NCBI GenBank assembly: GCA_049999765.1
Contig: JBNGIQ010008900.1
Location: forward strand, 12,311 to 76,310
Source: Phaeoceros laevis
Taxonomy: Eukaryota > Anthocerotophyta > Anthocerotopsida > Notothyladales
Length of the DNA stretch: 64,000 bases
Direction: 5' to 3'
Made by a program: the position numbers and the translations under genes. The notes beneath the pieces are model-generated. The model was not told where the DNA came from. It made no database searches and saw only the letters and a program-made list of their open reading frames with translations. Of the stretch, positions 25,346-34,276 are shown piece after piece (the first letter of the stretch is position 1; each line of letters starts with the position of its first letter).

Positions 25346-27210
25346 TGACTGAACTTCTCACAGGTGGACGAACTACCGTATGAAAGTGTGTAGTTGAGAT
25401 TCCTCTGCCGTAGATGAGACAACTGGCCTCGCCTGGCCTGTCAAAGGGAAGTGCTTGTAACAATGTTGTGAGTCATCAGGGAATTGGTGCCGTGAAGGCA
25501 AGCAGTACAGTACCATGTGGACTTCATGACACTCGTCACAGACCCTAAGAGAAGATGGACACTTGGTGCCCACCATGTTATTTACACTATCGTGGTTATT
25601 CCATTAGCTAATTCCGTGTCCAACCCCCAAGGTGCTACATGGACTGCTGGTGTGACGTGGACCTTGTCATGCTGTTGGGGTAGCCTGCAGCCCGATGCGG
25701 CTCCACCGCTCCACCAGCACTGCAGCCAACAAACAAAAGCCGGATCCGAATGTGTGCTCCCTTCTCTGTCCCGCCCCTCTTTTGCTGTTTGTCTTATTTT
25801 CTGCAGCGCTCCGAGCAGACGCACGAGATACGCGAATGGGTTCAGAGGGGAGCGAGCATCTTATCCACTGTAGGCTACACTAGACCGAGAGCTTGTCCCA
25901 TTTCACAACCGTGATCTCATTCTCCTTACAGTATTGCTGGTGAACTTGATTGAGTGGCAAATGAGTGACTCAGTTACCAGACAGTGTCAGACCCTCATAA
26001 ACCGGGATTAGTTTAGAGCCGTTCATAAGTCGTAGGGATGGGTACGGAAAGTCCATATCGTCCACAGTCTCACCCATCATGCGCCATTAAAACGCAGCGC
26101 AGCAGCTTTAATCCGTTCAGCGGCTTCAGCCCTCTTTCTTCCTACGTCCCTGACAGCTGGGCGGTGGTCCGCTGTTGCGTAACTGCCGTGTGCCAGTTGT
26201 TACCTGGCCGCTACTGCACAGAATGGTCCTCGTAGGCCCGTACGGACAGTTTAACCGGATGCCGCAATCACACGAACGTTGAACGCGCCATAGACCTTGG
26301 TTGACTGGCATCAGTCATGTTAACCATATCGGAGCTAGACTAATCAATGATCGGCCTCTCGGGACTGCCTGCTGCCTGCTCTCTCCTCTCTCACAGGCAG
26401 CAGCAGGTCTGTCGAGGGCAGGGCACTTCGGAAAGCAGAAAAGCAAGGTGGACATCCCAAGGCCTAGCGCGGTGCACGGATCCACGTTGCTGCTTCTCAT
26501 CGGCCCTCATCCGCGCACCACCGCAGTTGCGCCTCCCCGCGCATCAAGCAGGAAGAGGAAGACGGTAGCAGCCGGCAGCCAGGAAAGGAAGAAAGCGAAA
26601 GAGTTGTCCAGGGGAGGTATGGGCATTGCCCNNNNNNNNNNNNNNNNNNNNNNNNNNNNNNNNNNNNNNNNNNNNNNNNNNNNNNNNNNNNNNNNNNNNN
26701 NNNNNNNNNNNNNNNNNNNNNNNNNNNNNNNCCCTGATGCTGTGGGGGGAGGGGGCTTGGAGCCGACTCTATAGAGCCTTCGCGGCTACTGCGCTTACAG
26801 GTGTCCGCAGAAGAATGAGCTTGCTTTGAGCTGCTGAGCAGCAGTAGTAGGCGTGCGGAGGTTTTTCCTTCGAGATTACAGCGCCGGCTGGATTTCTGCT
26901 GCTATGCAGACAAACATGGAGCTCAGAACTTGTCTTCACACGGCTGCGGATTCACCTTGACAGGGTACGTACGCTCCTTCTACCCGTTGGAAAATCCGCA
27001 TTTTGCCAGTCAGAGGCCCTGGTCTGGTACCGCAATGGAATGTGTCTGAACGGGGTCTGGCGATACCTTTTGTTGTTGCTCAGCATCGCATTATGCAATG
27101 CGGAAAAGACTTGTTGCTGTCGGCATGGAGTCACTAAACTAGGTTGCCCGCAGTCACAGAATCCAGTCGGGGGCTGATCGCTTACCTGGCTGAATTTTGT
27201 CATTGTAGCC
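25346..27210. other. Intergenic region with assembly gap
   Basis: No gene recognised. It includes a 100-base N run and the upstream region of the pseudokinase gene. Its first 250 bases still resemble the RRM gene 3' flank. Confidence 0.4.
26632..26731. other. Assembly gap (100 N)
   Basis: A run of exactly 100 N, the usual placeholder for a gap of unknown size. Any reading frame crossing it is artificial. Confidence 0.99.
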
Positions 27211-29129
27211 ATGGACAACCAGCGACGCGATAAATCTGGCGGTTACTGCTTGAAAATGCAGCCCTGGATTTGTGGTTTCATAGGAGCTGGAGCAGTCCTC
27301 TGCTTAGCTTGCTTCCTGGTAGTTATGTACCAGTTTTTGAGATTTGCGAGAAAAAGGTGCGCCAAGCCTGTGCTTCCGTGCACCCGTCCCAAGGACTCGA
27401 CACGGAAGAGTAGAATTTTGAACGGTTAGTCAAATGTTCGGCAGCTCTTGTGTCTGTGCTGTGTCTGCTCCCTCCTGCCTCCATCTCCAACACCACCCTG
27501 AATGTCACTTCTTTTTGTTGAGCAGGCCGTGAAGACCGTTGCCAATTCTTCTCGTACCGCCAGCTTGAAGAGGCCAGTGAGGGCTTTAGCAACCATATTG
27601 GGGAAGGCACAACTAACCATGTCTACAAGGGCATCCTGTCTGATGGCACGGAGGTGGCTATCAAGAGGATTAAGGATGAAGTCTTCAATAGCTCGGATGT
27701 GGAGGCTAGGTTTCAGTATCAGGTTTGTTTCTGTCTCACACATGCTGAGCTCAGCAACTGTTTTGTCGGTGACTACTGGCAACTGCAGGCCACTTGACCT
27801 TGGACAATTGTTCCGCAGTTGGACCTCCTTACTACCGTCCACCACCACCATTTGGTTAATCTTGTTGGTTATTGCGATGAACGAAATTTGAGGTACAGAT
27901 CTCTGTCTGGGTCCTCCTGCTCTATAGCGTTTGAACAACAGTGGTTGACTGACAATGAACACCTCTTATCTGGTGTCGTTGCAGGATGCTGGTATTCCAA
28001 TATTGTCCAAACGGCACCCTCTTTGAAAACTTACATGGTTTGTTTGCTTGAAACTTCTCTGTCCTCAGGTGACTGTGTATGCTTGGATGCTTCATTATTA
28101 AGTATGTAATCCTCAAGTGATGTCGAAGTGATTTTGGGTATGTGGTGCACACACTGACAGGGGACGACCATCTTCCATGGAAACAACGCATGAGAATAGC
28201 AGTTGGCGCGGCGTTTGGACTTTCATACTTGCACCACTCCTTGGACCCTCCGTTGATTCACGGGGACTTCAGGTCATGCCATATCTTCTTGACGGATGAC
28301 TTCGCTGCAAAGGTGCAAATTCATCTTTCCTGCAGGCCTGTGAAGCTGGGCTTGCGCTCGTTGTTTCAGCTACCACTTTCTTGCTGTTAAGGCACTTGTT
28401 GTGAGGCCCATGAAGCAGTCAGCCTTTTCAAGTTGCGGTGTCCACTAAGCACCCTCGATGGTTGTCCTCGCAGATTTCCGGACTAGGGCGGATCCCTATA
28501 GCTGGGAGCTCAGAACTTGCAATTGTCCGCAAGACTGGTGGTTACGTAGATCCTGAAGTTGTACAGAAAGGTATTTATAGCCGGTCGGGGGACGTTTATT
28601 CTTTCGGAGTTCTGCTGCTGGAGCTCATGTCAGGACGAGTGGCTTTCAGCGATGAATTTGGGATGCTTGTTGAATGGGTAAGACATTCACACTCGTTATT
28701 CGGAAACCGGTCCAAGATATGATTTTCGTGTTGTCAGCTTCCTCTTAGTTGCCTGTTTGATTGAGGCACGTTTGCCACCCTGAGCTAGCTATCTTTATTG
28801 AGTTTGGATATTTCAAAGCTTAGCGCCAATTTGTGTGCTTCGTCTGATGTAAGTTCTTTAACGAAATGTGGTTGCAGGCTTCGCAGTTTTTGCACTCCAG
28901 GGACCGGATGGTCGACCTGATGGACCCGACGCTAAAAAACCTATCACCCATGGAGTTATACTCCATCTGTGAAATTGCAAGAGTCTGCGTTCAACACGAA
29001 GCATCCAGTAGGCCATCTATGAAGGAGGTGGTGGACATGTTGGTTCAAACGCTAGGCATCTGCGCCGAGAGTGCTGCCCCAAGCGGAAGCCCGCTTACTC
29101 TTAGAGGCTTGTTAGATACGACATTGTAG
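27211..29129 (+). CDS. Receptor-like pseudokinase with one N-terminal membrane span
   Basis: Seven exons (27211-27424, 27526-27722, 27819-27892, 27985-28037, 28161-28312, 28474-28677, 28878-29129) give 381 residues, all phases consistent. One hydrophobic span lies at about residues 17-43, preceded by only about 16 residues, so there is essentially no ectodomain. The kinase domain has a glycine loop IGEGTTNHVYKG and VAIK (Lys118), but the catalytic loop reads HGDFRSCHIFL, with His220 where the Mg-binding Asn should be, and the DFG motif is GLG (233-235). Later lobes are normal (DVYSFGVLLLELMSG, RPSMKEVVDML). Loss of both Mg-binding residues predicts a non-catalytic or weakly active signalling partner at the plasma membrane. 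The layout recalls CORYNE, but the loop sequences differ and I do not assign orthology. Confidence 0.87.
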
Positions 29130-29788
29130 CTCACTGCTGGATAAACATAATGTATGGCGTATGCCTCTATTAACATACTTATATGTAATATGGCCACCAT
29201 TTAGTTGTACCTTGTTCGACGAACTTTGTCCTCCTCTTCGTCCCAAGTCCTAGACTACTACTGAGCGTCAAGCAGCAGAGGGGCTGGAGCTGAGCACATT
29301 CAGTGAAAAGTGCTCTCTCAGTGCTCTCTCAGAGAACAGGTCTCTCACAATGCGGTCTTTTACCCCACTTAATCATATGCCTCTCCAATCTCCATGACTA
29401 CTTAATCATATGTTGATGTCTCTGAAATTCTGAACTTGGGTTCCATGATCTTGGATTTTTCCCCATATGATATTGAGCATAGCACTGCCAGCTTTTTGGC
29501 GCTTGCAAGGGACAACTGGCTGCCACTGCCTGCTTTTCCAAGGCATTCAACATTCCTCAGGACGCAGAATCCCAAGAAATTGGCCGGAGGAATGTTGATT
29601 TGTATGTAACCACCACGTACTACCGGTGATGATGATGATGAACTTCCAGAATTGACCGGGAAGGCAATAATAATAATTAGTAAGCTAACCGGTAAGGCCC
29701 CGTAAGGGCCGTCAAGCCCGAGTGGCTTTGGTACAAGCCACCTGCATCCTTCTCCCTGGCATTGCTCCACCTACGATCGTGCACCAGC
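29130..29788. other. No recognised gene
   Basis: Holds short trinucleotide runs (GATGATGATGATG at about 29627; AATAATAATAATTAG at about 29666). A minus-strand open frame at 29402-29770 has no recognised domain. Confidence 0.4.
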
Positions 29789-29793
29789 AACGC

Positions 29794-30134
29794 GATGCAG
29801 CATCAACAGTTCTGGACGCCAACAGCTGGTGGGCATACGCACGCCCTGGAGCAGAACTGGGATGTGGCCCCTAGGCAATGGACACACACAAGCTGCACAT
29901 TCGTGGCATGCAGTTGCCTAGCAGCCAAGCTAGGCCTACCGGACAATAGCAGTGCAGTGGAGCGGCAATTTTTTGTGGGCTCCACGAGATGCAGCATCAA
30001 CGTTTTTGCACGCCAGCAGCTGGTGGGCATGTCCGCACCCTGGAGCGAAATTTGAATGTGCCCCCTATGCAATGGAGGCTAGGCATACCGGACAATTGCT
30101 GTGCAGTAGAGCGGCAGGAGTTGTTGTGGAGGCA
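29794..30134. repeat. Imperfect direct repeat at the 5' end of the PPR gene
   Basis: The segment starting GATGCAGCATCAAC at 29794 is repeated from 29988, offset 194 bases. Both copies continue with the same order of sequence (GCTGGTGGGCAT, CCTGGAGC, GCAATGGA, TACCGGACAAT, GAGCGGCA). The second copy lacks about 47 bases present in the first. The second copy includes the start codon used for the PPR gene. Confidence 0.8.
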
Positions 30135-33100
30135 GTATTTCCTGGATGCCACGTTGTGGTTGGACTGCAGGAAGGACAAGAAGAGTTCCCGCTCTCCCGA
30201 CTTCAGGCACAAGGAGTCTAAGGAGCGCCTATGGCTGAACAACTTCTACAAGCCTGAATGGGTGGATGTGCAGCTGACTGTCCTGGACAAGCGGATTGGA
30301 GGGCCTGCTCAGCCTCCAACTAGCCCCACCTTGCACCATAATGCTAGCGCTCCGTTGGTGCCCGAGTGCCAAGAGTATGGAACGGCTCAGGCTGTGAGCA
30401 AACTGTGTGAGAATGGACAGCTAAGTCGAGCTGTTGATGCTTTGAGCGTCTTGGCGGAGGCACAATCTCGTGTGTCCACTTCCCTCCTGTACAGAGTCAT
30501 CCAGAGATGTGGGGCTGAAAAAAATCTGGTGTTGGGACGACGACTAGATGATCTCACTGTCAAACTTGGGTACGGACCCAATGGATTTTTGGGCAGTCAT
30601 ATCTTGCGTATGTATGCATGTCAAGGCCAGTTACAGGAGGCAATGCAAGTGTTCACCAGGGTGGCCAAACCATCAGTGTACATGTGGTTTTCTATTATCT
30701 CTGCACACACTAAAAATGGGAAACCTACTCAGGCAATTCAACTGTACCATGAGATGTGCAGGTCAGGTTTGGAGCCGGATGGTCACATCTTTGTCGCCGC
30801 TCTGCAAGCTTGTGCTCGAGCGGAAGATTTGGAATCTGGCAGGCAGGTTCACGCTGACGTGTTGAAGAGTGGCATACAGCCTGACTCTTTTGTTTGCAAC
30901 TGCCTGGTGGATATGTATGCAAAATGTGGGGAATTGGAAGATGCACGCAGGGTTTTTGACGGCATGGCCTCAAGGGACGTGGTGGCATGGACTGCCATGA
31001 TCGCTGGGTATGCGAAGTGTGGCAAGTTGGAAGATGCACGCAAGGTTTTTGATAGTATGTCCACAAAGAGTGTGGTGACATGGAATGCCATGATTGCTGG
31101 GTATGGTGAACATGGGCTCGGTGACCAGGCACTTGCTTTGTACGCAAGAATGGAGCAGGAAGGCCTGATTGTAGCAAACCGTGTTACGTATGTTTGCCTC
31201 CTTAAGGCCTGTGCAAGTGCTGGTGCTCTACAACTGGGCAGGCAGCTGCATGCACAGGTTTTGGAAAAAGGACTTCTTGAAGGTGACATTGTAGTGGGCA
31301 CATCTTTGGTAAACATGTATGCAAAGTGTGGCAATTTGGAAGATGCACGCGAAGTCTTTGACAGTCTGGCCACAAGGGATGCGGTGGTATGGAATGCCAT
31401 GATATCTGGGTATGCTGAGCATGGGCTCGGTGAACAGGCGCTCACCTTGCATGCAAGGATGGAGCAAGAAGGTCTAGTTTTAGCAGACAGTGTTACCTTT
31501 GCTTGCCTCCTCAAGGCCTGTGCAAGTGCTGGTGCTTTACAACTGGGCAAGCATCTGCATTCACAGATTCTGGAAAGAGGACTACTTGAAGGTGACATAG
31601 TGATAGGCACGTGTCTGGTAAACATGTATGCTAAGTGTGGCAAGTTGGAAGATGCACGCATGGTATTTGATAGTCTGGCCAGAAGGAATGCCGTGACATG
31701 GACTGCCATGATAAATGGGTATGCTGAGCACGGGCTCGGTCCACAGGCGCTCACATTGTATGCAACGATGGAGCAGGAAGGCCTGGTGTTGGCAGACAGT
31801 GTGACATTTGCCTGCCTCTTGAAGGCTTGTGCAAGCGCTGGTGCTCTAAAACAGGGCAGGCAGCTGCATTCACAGATTCTGGAAAGAGGATTACTTGAAG
31901 GTGACATAGTAGTGGGCACCTGTCTGGTACACATGTATGCAAAGTGTGGCAAGATGGAAGATGCATGCATGGTATTTGACAGTCTGTCCACAAGGAATGC
32001 GGTGACATGGACTACCATGATAAATGGGTATGCTGAGCAGGGGCTCGGTCCACAAGCGCTCACGTTGTATGCAAGGATGGAGCAGGAAGGCCTGATCTTA
32101 GCAGACAGTGTTACATTTTCTTGCCTCCTGAAGGCTTGTGCGAGTGCTGGTGCTCTACAACAGGGCAGACAGCTGCATTCACAGATTTTGGAACGAGGAC
32201 TACTTGAAGGTGACATTATAGTGGGCACATCTCTGGTAGACATGTATGCAAAGTGTGGCAAGTTGGAAGATGCACGACTGGTCTTTGACAGTCTGGCCAC
32301 AAGGAATGCGGTGACATGGACTGCCATGATAAGTGGGTATGGTACAAATAATGAAGGCCTCAAGGCGATAGCCTGTTTCGAAGAGATGATGCTGGCTGGT
32401 GTTGAGCCTGATGAGACTACGTTCACTTGCCTTCTTGTAGCATGCAGTCATGTGGGGCTGGTCAGTAAGGGTCGACAGTATTTCGATGCAATGGTGAAAC
32501 AGCATGGCCTCAACCCGACTATTGAGCATTATACTTGCATGGTTGATCTTCTTGGGCGGGCAGGCCATATAGATGACGCAGAGAAGATGCTGTTATCAGC
32601 CGGGTGCAAAAACGATGCTGTTGGGTTGACGTCGTTGCTGAATTCCTGCAAGAGTCATGGGGATATAGAGCGGGGAATGAAATGTTTTGGAAGTCTTATT
32701 GAGCTGGATCCTCAGAATGCCTCTGCATATGTGCTCATGGCCAATATGTACGCAGATGTAGATAGGTGGGCAGATGTAGATAGAATCGAAAGGTTGAGAA
32801 AGTTAGCAGGAGCTAGCAAGAAACCTGCAGTAGCAGGCATTGAGGTGAATAAGCAGGTGCATACATTTGCTGTGGGAGAAGAAACGGATGACATCTCATG
32901 CAAGGTACGGAGTACAAATGCACGTTTGAAGGAGGATGGGAACCATATACCACGCACCAAGCTGGTGTTGAAGCCACTGTCTGAGAGAGAGAAAGAAGAT
33001 CAACTGTGTGGGCATGCTGAGAAGCTAGCTCTGGCGTATGGTCTCTTGAACACTCCCGATGGCACACCTCTGCTGGTAACCAAAAACCTGCGCATGTGTG

Positions 33101-33222
33101 GGGACTGCCACTCTTCCACAGAAATTATGTCAAGGGTCGAAAAGAGGGACATCGTTGTAAGGGACGCACACCGTGTGCATAGATTCGAAGCAGGGTCCTG
33201 TAGCTGTAAGGGTCGACTTTGA
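29989..33222 (+). CDS. PLS-class PPR protein with DYW:KP-type domain
   Basis: An intronless frame of 1077 residues. From about residue 160 it is built of P, L and S pentatricopeptide motifs (repeated MYAKCGKLEDAR, LLKACASAGALQ), including near-identical 103-residue triplets. E motifs (AYVLMANMYADVDRWADVD) lead to a DYW deaminase-like domain with the zinc/catalytic HAEK (His1009, Glu1011), CGDCH (from 1037) and a closing CSC. Two features depart from a standard DYW domain: the PG box reads KKPA (from residue 944) and the protein ends CSCKGRL instead of DYW. These are hallmarks of the DYW:KP group linked to U-to-C editing. PPR tracts bind organelle transcripts with one base per motif. An organelle leader is not obvious; the start is uncertain, with further Mets at 30069 and later. 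Confidence 0.92.
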   Translation: MQHQRFCTPAAGGHVRTLERNLNVPPMQWRLGIPDNCCAVERQELLWRQYFLDATLWLDCRKDKKSSRSPDFRHKESKERLWLNNFYKPEWVDVQLTVLDKRIGGPAQPPTSPTLHHNASAPLVPECQEYGTAQAVSKLCENGQLSRAVDALSVLAEAQSRVSTSLLYRVIQRCGAEKNLVLGRRLDDLTVKLGYGPNGFLGSHILRMYACQGQLQEAMQVFTRVAKPSVYMWFSIISAHTKNGKPTQAIQLYHEMCRSGLEPDGHIFVAALQACARAEDLESGRQVHADVLKSGIQPDSFVCNCLVDMYAKCGELEDARRVFDGMASRDVVAWTAMIAGYAKCGKLEDARKVFDSMSTKSVVTWNAMIAGYGEHGLGDQALALYARMEQEGLIVANRVTYVCLLKACASAGALQLGRQLHAQVLEKGLLEGDIVVGTSLVNMYAKCGNLEDAREVFDSLATRDAVVWNAMISGYAEHGLGEQALTLHARMEQEGLVLADSVTFACLLKACASAGALQLGKHLHSQILERGLLEGDIVIGTCLVNMYAKCGKLEDARMVFDSLARRNAVTWTAMINGYAEHGLGPQALTLYATMEQEGLVLADSVTFACLLKACASAGALKQGRQLHSQILERGLLEGDIVVGTCLVHMYAKCGKMEDACMVFDSLSTRNAVTWTTMINGYAEQGLGPQALTLYARMEQEGLILADSVTFSCLLKACASAGALQQGRQLHSQILERGLLEGDIIVGTSLVDMYAKCGKLEDARLVFDSLATRNAVTWTAMISGYGTNNEGLKAIACFEEMMLAGVEPDETTFTCLLVACSHVGLVSKGRQYFDAMVKQHGLNPTIEHYTCMVDLLGRAGHIDDAEKMLLSAGCKNDAVGLTSLLNSCKSHGDIERGMKCFGSLIELDPQNASAYVLMANMYADVDRWADVDRIERLRKLAGASKKPAVAGIEVNKQVHTFAVGEETDDISCKVRSTNARLKEDGNHIPRTKLVLKPLSEREKEDQLCGHAEKLALAYGLLNTPDGTPLLVTKNLRMCGDCHSSTEIMSRVEKRDIVVRDAHRVHRFEAGSCSCKGRL

Positions 33223-34276
33223 GGGAGAAGTATAGTTGCCAACAGAAGCAGTTTGGACTGGAATCCAGCCCTTGTTGTCTATTTGCTTACGATTTCCTTG
33301 CAGCGTGTGAAGCGAAGCTGTTAAAAGTTACATAACCATGCCAAAGGAGCAACTTCTCAGTTAGCGTGAATCACTGTGAATGCCATGCCTAAGAAGTTGT
33401 AGCCAGTGTACAGAACTATTGAAATAAAAAAAACGAAGCTGCTAGAATGTTATGCCTTGTTTGCATTCCGTAAAACACCAACGATTTTGAGCGGTGGTGA
33501 ACAATGTCCATGTAGTATGTCCGCATTTATAGGATGACTAGTTAGTCCAGTAGCTCCAGTTTTATGTCTGTAAGTTGTTCCATTGCGCAGTATACTACAA
33601 CACCATTTGGGTTTATTAATCGTGCTTTAGCGTAAAGACCACGCGACCACGCCTCGTGGAGACAGCAACCACCATAACTAGAGTATTAGAGCCGCTTCGC
33701 ACAGGCCTTTATCGTAAGGAAGTCATAAACCGGTAAAGGAGCCCGTTCGCATTGCGCAAGTAGGCTCTACGATAACGGGCAGCGTGCAGCGTGTTCGCAA
33801 ATGCTAGGTTATGGTGTAGTAGAAGAAGAAGAGTCTTTATTACGTGGTTGATTGCTTATTACGGGCTGGCAACTCTACTCCTGCAACTTCACATCCCCAC
33901 GTGTAAAATGGTATAATAATATTAATATGATGTAACGACCTTCTTGCTCTTTCCACCCGGGTGTCAAAATAAGTGAGAATTACACGCGTATTACACGAGG
34001 AAGTTTCCAGAATGACAAGTAACTTAAAGGGGGGAAGTTTCCAGAAAGTCGAACTCGAACTGTCTAGACTCTAGTGTGAACTAAATGCCCTATAGGAGAG
34101 GCTGGCTGTGTTGCGGCTAAGAATTAGGGATCTGGTAGGAGGGTCAATTCCCAAGGGACTGCGGAGGGAGGCCAATAGAGTTGAGGTGCTGCGGTCCTTT
34201 CGTGCGATTGGTGGTAGGAAAAACCTTGGCTGAAGTTCTTGCCATTGAGGCAGAGAGCTGCCAGACGTAGCCCAAA
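33223..34276. other. Spacer between PPR and HSP110 genes
   Basis: PPR 3' UTR followed by the HSP110 upstream region. No further gene seen; a short GAA run lies at about 33822. Confidence 0.5.
33423..33428 (+). promoter_or_regulatory. Possible poly(A) signal of the PPR gene
   Basis: AATAAA followed by an A run, about 200 bases after the PPR stop codon. Position and motif fit a near-upstream element; not proven. Confidence 0.35.

Noticed and set aside
26301-26774. Open frame crossing the 100-N gap
   Set aside because: The gap is of unknown length, so continuity of the frame is meaningless.
27211-29129. Orthology of the pseudokinase to CORYNE
   Set aside because: The overall layout is similar, but the catalytic-loop and activation-segment sequences differ from CORYNE, so only the class is stated.
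29402-29770. 122-residue minus-strand frame
   Set aside because: Contains translated trinucleotide runs and no recognised motif.
30849-32426. 525-residue open frame on the minus strand
   Set aside because: It is the antisense of the PPR triplets; the regular 309-base period keeps it open, and its sequence (Ser/Cys/Leu-rich) has no family of its own.
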